A stretch of 10,509 nucleotides of DNA from Oscillospiraceae bacterium (GCA_009783805.1 WRCU01000027.1:1-10509); one strand, 5' to 3'. Shown: positions 1 to 8,388, numbered from the stretch's first letter. The notes: generated by a model from the sequence alone, not told the origin. Made by a program: numbers and translations.

Positions 1-148
1 CCTCCCTGGCCTTTTCGTTCAGGTCCATGAGCTCGCGTATGAGCACGCTCAGCTTCTTGTCGAGGAGGTCGTAGCCTTGCCTGGACAAGGCGAGCGTGCC
101 TTTCGCCGCTATCAGGTTCCCCTTGGTGGGGAACGTGCTGGGATCCAT
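1..148 (-). CDS. ntpD: V-type ATPase subunit D (5' part only)
   Basis: Subunit D forms the long coiled-coil central shaft that turns inside the A3B3 head and, with F, passes torque to the membrane ring. Only the first 49 codons are here; the gene runs off the left edge. The visible protein starts MDPSTFPTKGNLIAAKGTLA and continues with a Leu- and Lys-rich helix including GYDLLDKKLSVLIRELMDL at about residues 25-43. This matches the family's N-terminal pattern of a short 'P-T-K/R' segment followed by a helix rich in L, K and 'LLxxKxxxLIREL'. The ATG shares one base with the stop of subunit B (TGATG), which suggests translational coupling. Position after A and B is the usual place for D. Identity rests on the short visible part plus this context. 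Confidence 0.88.
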   Translation of the reverse strand, partial: MDPSTFPTKGNLIAAKGTLALSRQGYDLLDKKLSVLIRELMDLNEKARE

Positions 149-1554
149 CAGTAGTACCTTTCGAGGAACTCGGACCTGACCCTGTCCAGCTCGCCCTTCG
201 GGAGCATCCTGAGGATCTCCCAACCCAAGCCTATCGTGGCGGTCATGTCCCTCCGCTCGCCCTTCGGCTGGTTCACGTACCTGGACTCGAATTCGGAGCC
301 GAACCTCATGTATGCCTTGTCCATGTCGCCCAGCTCGTCCTCGCCTATCACGGAGGCCAGCGCCCTCACCTCGCCCACGCGGTTGTATGAGGAGAAGATC
401 TGGTTGGCCAGGTCGGGGTGGTCCTCCCTCGTGAAGCCTTCGCCGACCCCGTCCTTCATGAGCCTGGAGAGCGACGGGAGTATGTTAATCGGCGGGTATA
501 CGCCCCTCTGCGCGAGCCGCCTGTCCAGCACGATCTGGCCCTCGGTTATGTACGCCGTCAGGTCCGGGATGGGGTGCGTCACCTCGTCGTTGGGCATCGT
601 GAGTATGGGTATCTGCGTCAGCGAGCCCGGGCAGCCCTTGACGATCCCTGCCCTCTCATAGAGCGACGCCAGGTCCGAGTACAGGTATCCGGGGTAGCCT
701 TTCCTGCTGGGGATCTCGCCGTTCGAGGAGGAAAGCTCGCGGAGCGCCTCGGCGTATGAGGTCATGTCCGTCATGACCACGAGTATGTGCATCCCCTTCT
801 CGTAGGCGAGGTACTCCGCCGCGGTCAGCGCGGACCTAGGGGTCATGATGCGCTCGACTATAGGGTCGCTCGCCATGTTTATGAACGACGCGACGCGCCC
901 GGCGGCGCCGCTCTCCTCGAACGCCCGGCGGAAGAAGAGCGCGACGTCGCGCTTCACGCCCATGGCCGCGAAGACGACCGCGAACCTGCCCTCGCTGCCG
1001 GCGCCCAGCGAGGCCTGCCTCACTATCTGCGCCGCCAGCTGGTCGTGGGGCAGGCCGTTGCCGGAGAAGATGGGCAGTTTTTGGCCCCTGATGAGCGTGG
1101 CGAGGCCGTCGATGGCCGATATGCCGGTCTCGATGTAGTCCCTCGGGTAGACCCTGGACGTGGGGTTGATGGGGCTGCCGCCCACTTCCCGCACGCATTC
1201 CGCGTACACCTCGCCCAAGCCGTCCGCCGGCCTGGCGACCCCGTCGAAGGTCCTGCCCAGCACCTCGGTCGAGAGCCTCATCGACATGGGCCTGCCCTTC
1301 GGCCTGACCCTCACGTCCGAGAGGCCTATGCCCGACGTGCCCTCGAAGACCTGCACGACCGCCAGGTCACCCTCGACCCTGACCACCCTGCCGTTCCTCT
1401 TGGCGCCGCCCACGGTTATCTCGGTCAGCTCGTCGTACGACGCGCCCCGAACCCCCTTGAGGACCATGAAGGAACCGTTTATCTCGGTCACGCCAGCATA
1501 CTCCAGGCTACCCGCGTAGGATTCCGATCGGCCCGTCACCCAGGACCCCCCCAT
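148..1554 (-). CDS. ntpB: V-type ATPase subunit B (non-catalytic head subunit)
   Basis: Subunit B alternates with A in the A3B3 head and supplies the non-catalytic nucleotide-site side. The 468-residue product is near the usual 455-470. A true Walker A is absent; in its place is SGNGLPHDQLAAQ (about residues 164-176), the degenerate form typical of B. Other hallmarks are RKGYPGYLYSDLASLYERAG (284-303), PIPDLTAYITEGQI (328-341) and LPSLSRLM (359-366), whose Arg (R364) is at the arginine-finger position. The start is the ATG at 1554, 10 nt after the stop of A. It gives roughly 15 residues more than the family N-terminus, which normally begins near EYAGVTEINGSF (18-29). A GTG at 1542 preceded by a G-rich stretch is an alternative start. 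The frame is open further upstream but there overlaps the end of A. Confidence 0.96.
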   Translation of the reverse strand: MGGSWVTGRSESYAGSLEYAGVTEINGSFMVLKGVRGASYDELTEITVGGAKRNGRVVRVEGDLAVVQVFEGTSGIGLSDVRVRPKGRPMSMRLSTEVLGRTFDGVARPADGLGEVYAECVREVGGSPINPTSRVYPRDYIETGISAIDGLATLIRGQKLPIFSGNGLPHDQLAAQIVRQASLGAGSEGRFAVVFAAMGVKRDVALFFRRAFEESGAAGRVASFINMASDPIVERIMTPRSALTAAEYLAYEKGMHILVVMTDMTSYAEALRELSSSNGEIPSRKGYPGYLYSDLASLYERAGIVKGCPGSLTQIPILTMPNDEVTHPIPDLTAYITEGQIVLDRRLAQRGVYPPINILPSLSRLMKDGVGEGFTREDHPDLANQIFSSYNRVGEVRALASVIGEDELGDMDKAYMRFGSEFESRYVNQPKGERRDMTATIGLGWEILRMLPKGELDRVRSEFLERYY

Positions 1555-1564
1555 CAGACGATAG

Positions 1565-3385
1565 TCACGCCCGTCCCTGGCCCCCGACCCGGCCAGCGCC
1601 CACGGCGCCGTGATCCGCCAGCCCCCCGGCATGGCGGAGCGAGAAGGCCTCCACCTCGCGGCGCAGCCCGTCTATCCCGGACAGGTCGTCGTTCGGCACC
1701 GTGTACTTCATGGAGGTGACCTTCGCGAAGATCGGGTCGGCGCTCAAGGCGCGCATCGGGTGGCCTTCGGCGACCAGGGCCCTGCACTTCCCGTACAGCA
1801 GCATCATGACGCCCAGCATCCCGAGCTGCTTCGCATACGGGACCGAGGAGTCGAAGGCGTGGTACGCGTTCTGCTGTATGAAGCCGACCCTCACGACCCG
1901 GGCCATCTCCAGTATGAGCTTCTGCTCCTCGGGGAGCACGTCGGCGCCTATGAGCTTCACGATCTCCATCAGCTTGCCTTCCTCGTTGAGCAGCCTCAGG
2001 GTTTCGGCCCTCAGCTCCCTGAACTCGGGGCCCAGGCGCGCGTCGAACCAGTCCTGGAGGTCGTCCAGGTACTCGCTGTAGCTGGTCAGCCACTGGATGG
2101 CCGGGAAGTGCCTCGCATAGGCGAGGTTCCTGTCCAAGGTCCAGAAGCACCTGACGAACCTCTTGGTGCTCGCCGTCACGGGCTCCGAGAAGTCCGCGCC
2201 CTGCGGCGAGACGGCGCCGATGATCGTCACGGAGCCTTCGGCCCCGCCCAAGGTGCGCACGTAGCCGGCGCGCTCGTAGAAGTGCGCGAGCCTGGAGGCC
2301 AGATAGGCGGGGAACCCCTCCTCGGCGGGCATCTCCTCGAGCCTGCCTGACAGCTCGCGCAGGGCCTCGGCCCAGCGCGAGGTCGAGTCGGCCATGATGG
2401 CCACGTGGTATCCCATGTCGCGGTAGTACTCGGCTATGGTGACGCCGGTGTATATGCTGGCCTCGCGGGCCGCCACCGGCATGTTTGAGGTGTTGGCTAT
2501 CAGCGTGGTCCTTTCCATGAGGCTCTTCCCGGTCTTGGGGTCCTTGAGGCCGGCGAAGTCCTCCAGGACCTGCGTCATCTCGTTCCCGCGCTCCCCGCAG
2601 CCCACGTACACGATGACGTCGGCGTCGGACCACTTCGCGAGTTGATGCTGCAGCATGGTCTTGCCCGTGCCGAAGCCGCCCGGGAGCGCGGCCTTGCCCC
2701 CCTTCGCGATGGGGAAGATGGAGTCGATCACGCGCTGGCCCGTGACGAGCGGTTCCCTGGACTCCATGGACTCGGCGACGGGCCGGACCTTCCGCACGGG
2801 CCATTCCTGGCACATCGTGACCGCGGCGGTCCCCCCGCCGTCGAGGCGCAGCGTCAGCAGCGCGTCGCCCATGCGGTACCCGCCGCTCCCGACGACCGAC
2901 TCGGCCGTGCCGGATAGGCCGGGGGGGACCATCACCCTATGGGTCACGGACCCGGTTTCCGGGACCTCGGCGATGACGGAGCCCCCCGTCAGGCGGTCGC
3001 CTTCCCCCGCCCTCATCGTGACCTGCCAGACCCTGTCGGGGTCCAGGCTGGGGACGCGCGAGCCTTTGGGTATGTATACGCCCGACTCCGCCCTGATGGC
3101 CTCCAGGGGGCGCTGTATACCGTCGAAAATGCCCCCGATGATGCCCGGGCCGAGCCTCACCCCCAGCGGCTTCCCGGATCCGCGGACGGGGCCGCCCGGC
3201 CTGAGCCCGGACGGGTCCTCGTATATCTGCACGGTCGCGTGGCCGTCGGATACGGATATAACCTCGCCGACGAGCCGGCCCTCCCCGACCAAGACCATCT
3301 CCGCCATGCGGAAGGCGTCGGGGTCCGAGACATGCAGAATCGGGCCGTTCACGCCTATTATCCTACCTGAGGGCCCGTCGCCCAT
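1565..3385 (-). CDS. ntpA: V-type ATPase catalytic subunit A
   Basis: This is the catalytic subunit, which hydrolyses or synthesises ATP at the A/B interface. The 606-residue length is slightly above the usual 575-600. From the N-terminus it shows the beta-barrel start (GRIIGVNGPILHV, near 7), the FDGIQRPL motif (about 87-94), the A-specific non-homologous insert (about 115-200), Walker A GGFGTGKT (236-243), GCGERGNEM (262-270) with the catalytic Glu in GERGNE, MADSTSRWAEALRE (331-344) and SPQGADFSEPVT (393-404). No intein interrupts the P-loop. The RFVRCFWTLD segment following SPQGADF resembles bacterial V-type enzymes as I remember them. The ATG at 3385 has a G-rich GGGGGGTG stretch just upstream; a GTG two codons earlier (3391) is also possible. 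The last ~20 residues are Gly/Ala-rich and probably a disordered tail. Confidence 0.97.
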   Translation of the reverse strand: MGDGPSGRIIGVNGPILHVSDPDAFRMAEMVLVGEGRLVGEVISVSDGHATVQIYEDPSGLRPGGPVRGSGKPLGVRLGPGIIGGIFDGIQRPLEAIRAESGVYIPKGSRVPSLDPDRVWQVTMRAGEGDRLTGGSVIAEVPETGSVTHRVMVPPGLSGTAESVVGSGGYRMGDALLTLRLDGGGTAAVTMCQEWPVRKVRPVAESMESREPLVTGQRVIDSIFPIAKGGKAALPGGFGTGKTMLQHQLAKWSDADVIVYVGCGERGNEMTQVLEDFAGLKDPKTGKSLMERTTLIANTSNMPVAAREASIYTGVTIAEYYRDMGYHVAIMADSTSRWAEALRELSGRLEEMPAEEGFPAYLASRLAHFYERAGYVRTLGGAEGSVTIIGAVSPQGADFSEPVTASTKRFVRCFWTLDRNLAYARHFPAIQWLTSYSEYLDDLQDWFDARLGPEFRELRAETLRLLNEEGKLMEIVKLIGADVLPEEQKLILEMARVVRVGFIQQNAYHAFDSSVPYAKQLGMLGVMMLLYGKCRALVAEGHPMRALSADPIFAKVTSMKYTVPNDDLSGIDGLRREVEAFSLRHAGGLADHGAVGAGRVGGQGRA

Positions 3386-3430
3386 GAGCACCCCCCATAT
3401 GCGGACTCGCCCAGACCGCCGCCTTCGCCC

Positions 3431-4018
3431 TCACCGCGCCTCCCCCAGGCCGAAGCCCGAAAAGCCCGACCTGGCCTCGCCCAGGCGCGAGCTCAGCGCG
3501 TTGTCCAGCGTCAGGCCGCCGTCCGCCGTGACGCCGACGTAGCCGCCTATCATGCCGTCGCCCTCATCGGGCGTGACCCGCCCGAGAAGCCCTGTGGGCC
3601 AGTCCGCGCCCATCCGCGCGCGGTCCCTGGCGCAGACCCGAAAGGCCATGTCGGGGAACTCGGCCGCCGCCTCCATCATGGATGCGGCCAGGGAGTCCAT
3701 GTAAGGCTTGGTGCCCACGTACTCCATGAGGCGCGCCGTGACGATCGAGAACAGCTCGCCCTCCATCTCGCCCCGGGCCCTGACGAGCGCCATCCTGGCC
3801 TCGCCCTCAGCCTTGAGCATGCGCACGTTCATCTCCTGCCTCGCCTTCGCCCGCGCCTCGCCGAGGGCCTTCTCGGCCTTCGCCCTGCCCGCGGAGACGA
3901 TCCCGGCGACGAAGCGGTCATGCTCGGCGTCCATTTCCAGGAGTATCGAGTCCCTCTTCTCGCCGGCTTCCTTGACGGCCATCATCCTGAAGAGCTCCAG
4001 CTTATCGCTTACCTTCAT
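3431..4018 (-). CDS. ntpE: V-type ATPase subunit E (peripheral stalk)
   Basis: Subunit E pairs with the G/H subunit to form the peripheral stalks that hold the head against rotation. The 195-residue length fits the family (about 185-205). Residues 1-100 are charged, Ala/Glu/Lys/Arg-rich and almost free of Pro and Gly, as expected for a long helix or coiled coil. The C-terminal globular part ends with GDGMIGGYVGVTADGGLTLD (about 153-172) followed by NALSSRLGEAR, matching the family pattern 'GG...DG...DN...R'. I chose the ATG at 4018 (MKVSDKLELF); an ATG at 4048 would add MGRAARTGVR, a GC-rich run that looks like translated spacer. Neither start has a clear AGGAGG-type site. It lies between F and A, whereas in the common order E comes right after K. 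Confidence 0.9.
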   Translation of the reverse strand: MKVSDKLELFRMMAVKEAGEKRDSILLEMDAEHDRFVAGIVSAGRAKAEKALGEARAKARQEMNVRMLKAEGEARMALVRARGEMEGELFSIVTARLMEYVGTKPYMDSLAASMMEAAAEFPDMAFRVCARDRARMGADWPTGLLGRVTPDEGDGMIGGYVGVTADGGLTLDNALSSRLGEARSGFSGFGLGEAR

Positions 4019-4061
4019 CCGAACCCCCGTCCGCGCCGCGCGGCCCATCCCGCCCCGCGGC

Positions 4062-4364
4062 TCATATGCGCAGCCCGATCGCGTCCCTGACGTACGCCGT
4101 TATGAAGTCCGGGGGGCGCCCCGTCCCGTGCCTGTCGGGCACCTCCACGAGCAGCGGCATGGACCGGCCCAGCTTCACCTCGTCCGCTATGTCCGGGTAG
4201 CTCTTGGCGAGCAGCTCGGTCACGATCACGACGGCGACGTCGGCGTCCCCGACCGCGTCGTCCATGGCCGCGCGGAACTCCTCCCTCGTATGGGCCACGA
4301 CGCCGGCGACGCCGGTTATCCTCATCCCGGTGAGGGTGTCCACGTTGTCGCTAATGAGCCGCAT
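4062..4364 (-). CDS. ntpF: V-type ATPase subunit F (central shaft)
   Basis: Subunit F is a small Rossmann-like protein that binds shaft subunit D and can modulate ATPase activity. The 100-residue product is the normal size. It shows an N-terminal strand with a conserved Gly (GMRITGVAGV, about 13-22), a central hydrophobic strand (ADVAVVIVTELLAKSYPDI, about 41-59) and SMPLLVEVPDRHG (about 68-80), matching the family pattern 'I.ITE..A......P.I.EIPD..G'. The start is the ATG at 4364, two bases after the K stop (TGAGGATG). A GTG at 4370 that overlaps the K stop as GTGA would add two residues. Called NtpG in Enterococcus hirae nomenclature. Tight spacing to K implies translational coupling. Confidence 0.92.
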   Translation of the reverse strand: MRLISDNVDTLTGMRITGVAGVVAHTREEFRAAMDDAVGDADVAVVIVTELLAKSYPDIADEVKLGRSMPLLVEVPDRHGTGRPPDFITAYVRDAIGLRI

Positions 4365-4366
4365 CC

Positions 4367-4822
<456 letters not shown>

Positions 4823-4825
4823 CTA

Positions 4826-4831
4826 ATCACC
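4826..4831 (-). promoter_or_regulatory. Ribosome binding site fixing the TTG start of subunit K
   Basis: On the minus strand GGTGAT, complementary to the 3' end of 16S rRNA, stands 6 nt before the TTG at 4819. It is one of the clearest Shine-Dalgarno sequences in the ATPase operon, and an in-frame TAG lies between it and the TTG, so it decides the start. A strong site fits the need for about ten or more K copies per complex. Confidence 0.75.
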
Positions 4832-4854
4832 AACCTTCCCCATCCATGTATGGC

Positions 4855-4881
4855 GGCGTCCCCGCAAACGTCGGGGGCGCC
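4855..4881 (-). other. Hairpin in the subunit I-K intergenic gap
   Basis: Within the 109-nt gap between I and K, GGCG+CCCCG can pair with CGGGG+CGCC around a 7-nt loop (4865-4871). In the minus-strand transcript the stem is 4 bp and 5 bp separated by one A/C mismatch. A second inverted repeat, CCGAAGC/GCTTCGG (4886-4892 and 4922-4928), lies upstream next to the I stop. No U-run follows the hairpin, so it does not look like a classical terminator. It could stabilise mRNA 5' ends or modulate K expression; that role is inferred. Confidence 0.4.
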
Positions 4882-4928
4882 GCACCCGAAGCGCGCGCCC
4901 CGCCAAAAGGCCGGCACGCAGGCTTCGG

Positions 4929-6854
4929 TCAGTACTCGACCGGCTTGAATTCACGGCCGCCCCCCTCGTAGAACCTGCCGAACATCTCGTAGAATTCCAG
5001 CCTGAGCACCTGGATGGCCACCAGCAGGCCTTCGAGGGCCATGACCAGGACGTTGCCCAGCACGACGGTGACGGGGTTTGAGCCGCCCCCCGCGCCCCTG
5101 GAGAGCATGAAGACCACGTGCATCATGCTGGCGTGGCTCAGCGCGAACGCGCCGACCCGCACGAAGGAGACGGTGTTGGAAAAGTAGCCCAGCGTGACCT
5201 CGAAGGCGCCGATCAACGTCTCGAAGAGGAACAGCCCGAAGCTTCCCTTGTATATGTCCCTCCTGCCGGAGATGAGCTTGCCGATGGGCTCCCGGAATGA
5301 CATGAGGGCCATCGGCAGGACGACGAAGGCCAGGGCGACCTTGCCGGCCGTTCCGGGGCTGCCGTACGCCGTCAGGAGCACGATCGTGACCAGCGCGCCG
5401 TAGAAGATGACGCCCGCCAGCCCGTTGGGGTGGAGCAGCATGTCCTTGAAGGCCCTTTTCCGCAGCGAGTTGGCTATGTTGAACGCTATGGAGACGATGA
5501 TGATGAACGCGCCGATCCCCACCGAGTATAGGAGTATGGTATCGATGCTGTCGGGTTCGGCCGGGTGCAGCCAGAGCCCGTCGAACTCCATGCCGAAGAA
5601 GCTGCCGAAGACGAACCCGAAGGCCATGGAGTGGAACCCGACGACGCAGGCTATCAAGGCGGTCCTCGCGCGCCGGAGGAGGTATATGGCCAGTCCCGCC
5701 AGCATCAGGACCGCCCCTTGGCCGACGTCGGCGAACATCATCCCGAACAAGATGGAGTATGTGACCGCCACGAACGCGGTGGGGTCAATCTCGTCGTATG
5801 AGGGCAGCCCGTACATCCTGACGAAGAACTCGAAGGGCCTGAAGAACCTCAGCGTCCTCAGCTTGGTGGGGGGCTTGGACAGGATCGAGACGTTCGCGCC
5901 CTCCGAGATGAGCACGAGCCTGTCGTCCCCCGCCGTCTCCGCCTCGAGCCTCCTGGCGCTCGACTCCGTGGTCCAGCCCACCATGATGTAGAAGTCGTTG
6001 GGCGTCTTCGCCGCGTACCGCCTCATCTCGTGGCATGAGTGCAGCCGCCTGAGCGCCTCGCGGGCCTCCTCAAACCGGGCCGCGCCCATGGCCCCGGCCC
6101 CGCCCGCATGGGCCTCCTCCATGGTGGCGCGGTCAGCCTCGACTATGGAGGCGTTGAGCCCGTCGAGCTCCGACCGGAGCCTCCCGATTATCTGGGACGG
6201 GGATCCCGAAAGTTCCTCGCCGTTGACGGACGTGGGTATGGGCGTCTTCTCGAAGTGGAGGGAGGAAAATATCGAGTCCACCTTGTCCATGCACGATTCA
6301 GGCGCAAAGTATATTCCGTACAGGTAGTCGCCGACCGTGCGCGCGTGCACGAACAGTATTTCGGAGTCCTCGTATATGAAGGCCTCGAACTGCTTGAAGT
6401 TCATGGTCGGCATCCTGCCGAAAGCGAAGCGGATGAATTCGAAGCCCATGATCAACTCAAAGTCGAACTCCAGCTCGGAGAACGGCTCAAGCGCCGCGAT
6501 GGCGGATACGCACCCGTCACGCCTCCCCCTCAGGCCGCTCAGGTTCGAGGACACCTCGCCCATATGCTCCGAGAACCGCCTGATGACTTCCAGGGCCTCT
6601 TCGGCCCCCATGGACGGCACCCGCGCCCGGGCCCCTTCCCTCGCGCCCGCCGGGGCCGGGGGGAGCAGGCCGGCCATTTCGTCCGCCTCGGCCAAGGCCC
6701 GCGCATAGGGGTTGGGGCCGGTCAGCTCCGTAAGGCCCTTCTCGTTGGGGAGCTCCCTGGCCGTCCGCTCGAGCTGTATGTCATACCGGGAGACGTACCG
6801 CTCGATCACCCTGTCGACGTCGTCGACGGGCCCCATTATGTTTATGTACTTCAT
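4929..6854 (-). CDS. ntpI: V-type ATPase membrane subunit I (a subunit)
   Basis: Subunit I forms the stator half-channels next to the K ring and anchors the peripheral stalks. The 641 residues match the family (about 620-700). Residues 1-350 are soluble and partly coiled coil. The membrane half begins after PSYDEIDPTA (351-360), part of the conserved 'P.Y.E.DPT' entry motif, and has about eight hydrophobic segments (near 361-392, 398-424, 438-462, 478-497, 503-521, 537-558, 562-585, 597-618). NTVSFVRVGAFALSHASM (560-577) holds R566, the expected essential channel arginine, and IQVLRLEFYEMFGRFYEGGG (614-633) holds the second arginine, R618. The protein ends FKPVEY, as usual. The ATG at 6854 (MKYINIMGP) is chosen; an in-frame TTG at 6866 lies just after a GGTGA and is a plausible alternative. 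The start lies 67 nt after the C stop. Confidence 0.96.
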   Translation of the reverse strand: MKYINIMGPVDDVDRVIERYVSRYDIQLERTARELPNEKGLTELTGPNPYARALAEADEMAGLLPPAPAGAREGARARVPSMGAEEALEVIRRFSEHMGEVSSNLSGLRGRRDGCVSAIAALEPFSELEFDFELIMGFEFIRFAFGRMPTMNFKQFEAFIYEDSEILFVHARTVGDYLYGIYFAPESCMDKVDSIFSSLHFEKTPIPTSVNGEELSGSPSQIIGRLRSELDGLNASIVEADRATMEEAHAGGAGAMGAARFEEAREALRRLHSCHEMRRYAAKTPNDFYIMVGWTTESSARRLEAETAGDDRLVLISEGANVSILSKPPTKLRTLRFFRPFEFFVRMYGLPSYDEIDPTAFVAVTYSILFGMMFADVGQGAVLMLAGLAIYLLRRARTALIACVVGFHSMAFGFVFGSFFGMEFDGLWLHPAEPDSIDTILLYSVGIGAFIIIVSIAFNIANSLRKRAFKDMLLHPNGLAGVIFYGALVTIVLLTAYGSPGTAGKVALAFVVLPMALMSFREPIGKLISGRRDIYKGSFGLFLFETLIGAFEVTLGYFSNTVSFVRVGAFALSHASMMHVVFMLSRGAGGGSNPVTVVLGNVLVMALEGLLVAIQVLRLEFYEMFGRFYEGGGREFKPVEY

Positions 6855-6921
6855 CGTCTCTATCAAAAGGTCACCGCCCGACCCGAGCCGCGCACGCCCC
6901 GGCGTCCCCCTCCGCGGGGGG

Positions 6922-7944
6922 CTAGCATATGAGGTGGGCGAGCATCTCCTCCCTGCCCAGGCCATATCTGACACACTCAATTATAGAAGTAACGTTCCTT
7001 ATTTCAAGGCCGCGGCGGAACAGGTAGCGCACCGTGGGGGCCGCCGACCCGCGGTGGCCCACGCTCGCGTCGCGGTATATGCCCCCCATCGCGGTGAGGA
7101 GGCAGCGGTCCAGCCTGTCGAAGTCGGTGAGGAGCCCGCCGTACGGCGACTCGGCCACCGCCTCCCTCAGCTCGCGGAGGGTACGCGTCTCGGCCATGGC
7201 CACGAGCGCCCCGGACCTCAGCCTGCGACCCAAAGGCACGAGGGACGAGTAGTAGCCTTTGGGGGCCGAAGGGAACGAAGCCTTCAGGCGGTACAGCCAT
7301 ATGATGTTCTGCATGTCTATCTCGGCGCCAACGACGGGGGCGAGCGCGTCCCTGCTCTCCTTCGGGGCCTTGCCCACGGACTTCCATAGGGTCATGGAGT
7401 GCCATACGTCCAGGCCGGCCTCCGCCGTCTGGATGTCGGAGGTGGGCAGCCCGGCCCCGGCGGCCATGGCCGAGGCGAACCTGGTACCCCGCAGCCGCCC
7501 ACGGAACTCGGCCAAATCCGCGCTGTCTATGAGGCCCGGCAGATCGCCGACCGAGTCCTTGCCCAGTATCGCCCTTATCTCGGCGAGCCCGCCCGTGACC
7601 TTGTGCCCGTTCACCACCGACCCGATCAGGTACTTCAAGATCCCGACCTTGTGCCTCAGGAGGAAGGCCGAGACGCATTCGCGCAGGGATGGGTCCGTGA
7701 TGTAGGTGAGGATCCCGTTGAAATCCCGGAAGGCCAGGGAAGTGAGCCTCCCCTCGATCTGCCCGCGGTGGATCCCGTCCTGGCCGATCCCGCCCAGCAG
7801 GTCCGAGTAGCCCTCGAAGCCCACGAGCCGGAGCACGACTTCCGGCACGGTCCTCAGGCCGATGAGCGACTCGTAGTCGCCGGGGCCCAGCAGCCTTCCG
7901 CTGAGCGCGCCTATTTTGGCGTTGAGGCCGCCGTAGTCGGTCAT
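6922..7944 (-). CDS. ntpC: V-type ATPase subunit C (d / AC39-type)
   Basis: Subunit C (related to eukaryotic subunit d) is the funnel-shaped socket that couples the D/F shaft to the K ring. The 340-residue product is the expected size and mostly helical. Diagnostic segments are GAEIDMQNIIWLYRLK (about 206-221), the family's E-x-D-x-x-N signature with a downstream R/K, and near the C-terminus RYLFRRGLEIRNVTSIIECV (306-325), with the E..N pattern repeated in the last of the three structural repeats. The ATG overlaps the stop of the preceding G/H gene by 4 nt (ATGA at 7941-7944), so the two are probably co-translated. Its place before I is unusual against the common order, where C follows E. Confidence 0.94.
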   Translation of the reverse strand: MTDYGGLNAKIGALSGRLLGPGDYESLIGLRTVPEVVLRLVGFEGYSDLLGGIGQDGIHRGQIEGRLTSLAFRDFNGILTYITDPSLRECVSAFLLRHKVGILKYLIGSVVNGHKVTGGLAEIRAILGKDSVGDLPGLIDSADLAEFRGRLRGTRFASAMAAGAGLPTSDIQTAEAGLDVWHSMTLWKSVGKAPKESRDALAPVVGAEIDMQNIIWLYRLKASFPSAPKGYYSSLVPLGRRLRSGALVAMAETRTLRELREAVAESPYGGLLTDFDRLDRCLLTAMGGIYRDASVGHRGSAAPTVRYLFRRGLEIRNVTSIIECVRYGLGREEMLAHLIC

Positions 7945-8264
7945 CCGGCCGCCTTGCCCCTTATCACGGAGAGGAACAAGGACTCCGCCAACGCGTCCCT
8001 GGCGGCGGCGTACTCGCGCCTCAGGCCCTCGAGCCTGGCCGCGCACTCGGCCTCGATGGCGGCGACCCTCTCGTCGGCCTCCCGGACGGACTCCGCCCTG
8101 ACGGCCTCCAGGCGCTCCCTCAGCTCCCGCTCCATGCGGCCCCCCATCTCGGACGCGACGGAGGCCAGCACCTCCGGTTGGGCCTTCCTGTCCCGCTCGG
8201 CCTCCGAGGCCATCTCCCTGGCCAGCCCCTCTATCTTGATCATCTCGCGAACGATGTTTTCCAT
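7941..8264 (-). CDS. ahaH: V-type ATPase peripheral-stalk subunit G/H
   Basis: This is the partner of subunit E in the right-handed coiled-coil peripheral stalk. The 107-residue product fits the family (about 100-115). It is highly charged and helical with no Pro beyond P30. Residues 36-95 look like a continuous coiled coil (MERELRERLEAVRAESVREA, about 44-63, then ARLEGLRREYAAARDALAES). Similarity is by composition and position rather than by sharp motifs, as is normal for this subunit. I chose the ATG at 8264 (MENIVREMIK). The frame stays open upstream as far as 8531, but that part would cross the promoter region and overlap the divergent pilus gene. An AAGGCGG about 8 nt upstream is only a weak ribosome binding site. 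It is the first gene of the operon. Confidence 0.85.
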   Translation of the reverse strand: MENIVREMIKIEGLAREMASEAERDRKAQPEVLASVASEMGGRMERELRERLEAVRAESVREADERVAAIEAECAARLEGLRREYAAARDALAESLFLSVIRGKAAG

Positions 8265-8298
8265 GTCCCATGCCGCCTTCGCGCCCAGCGCGCCGCCT

Positions 8299-8328
8299 TT
8301 GACTTGCGTTCGGCATTCATTATATATT
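8299..8328 (+). promoter_or_regulatory. Candidate sigma70-type promoter for the pilB-pilT operon
   Basis: TTGACT (8299-8304) and TATATT (8323-8328) are each 5/6 matches to the sigma70 consensus and are separated by 18 nt; TATATA at 8321-8326 with a 16-nt spacer is a second register. Transcription would start near 8335 and leave a leader of about 75 nt before pilB. The AT-rich core 8317-8332 stands out sharply from its GC-rich surroundings. Confidence 0.5.
8319..8324 (-). promoter_or_regulatory. Candidate -10 element for the ATPase operon
   Basis: Read on the minus strand, this is a perfect TATAAT. A start near 8312 would give a leader of about 48 nt before subunit G/H. No good -35 is visible at 16-18 nt upstream; that stretch is GC-rich. 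It overlaps the -10 region of the rightward promoter, so the two would compete. This is a motif-based prediction. Confidence 0.45.
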
Positions 8329-8347
8329 ATTAGGGACCCAAGGCGCA

Positions 8348-8362
8348 GCATGCCATGCATGC
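8348..8362. repeat. Paired GCATGC palindromes in the divergent intergenic region
   Basis: GCATGC occurs at 8348-8353 and again at 8357-8362, 9 nt centre to centre, with an 8-bp palindrome CATGCATG (8354-8361) overlapping the second copy. The cluster sits just downstream of the predicted rightward start site. It might be a regulator binding site, but short palindromes of this kind also arise by chance. Confidence 0.3.
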
Positions 8363-8368
8363 CTGATA

Positions 8369-8388
8369 CGCCTGCCTTAAGGCGGGCG
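8369..8388 (+). other. Perfect-length inverted repeat / hairpin in the pilB leader
   Basis: CGCCTGCC-TTAA-GGCGGGCG forms an 8-bp stem with one G-U pair and a TTAA loop; at the DNA level the centre GCCTTAAGGC is a perfect palindrome. It lies between the predicted transcription start and the pilB ribosome binding site, 12 nt upstream of AGGAG. There is no T-run after it, so it is not a typical terminator. It could be an operator or an mRNA structure; function is unknown. Confidence 0.45.

Noticed and set aside
787..1719. Plus-strand open frame of 310 codons opposite subunit B
   Set aside because: Arg/Pro/Gly/His-rich shadow of the B gene; long antisense frames are expected at this GC content.
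1554..2813. Minus-strand open frame of 419 codons in another frame of subunit A
   Set aside because: Out-of-frame translation of the catalytic subunit, Arg/Gly-rich with no domain; subunit A in the other frame has every expected motif.
2655..3542. Plus-strand open frame of 295 codons opposite subunit A
   Set aside because: Pro/Ser/Arg-rich translation typical of the antisense of a GC-rich gene, no recognisable domain, and it lies wholly over strongly supported subunits A and E.
6906..6920. CCCCC/GGGGG hairpin in the C-I gap
   Set aside because: Only about 5 bp with a 5-nt loop and no conserved context; expected by chance in this GC-rich spacer.
8317..8332. Archaeal TATA box
   Set aside because: The AT-rich core could be read as one, but correctly spaced TTGACT and TATATT/TATAAT elements and bacterial-type pilus motors make a sigma70 promoter region the better reading.
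8369..8388. Rho-independent terminator
   Set aside because: A stable stem is present but no T-run follows on either strand, and it lies in a leader rather than after a gene.
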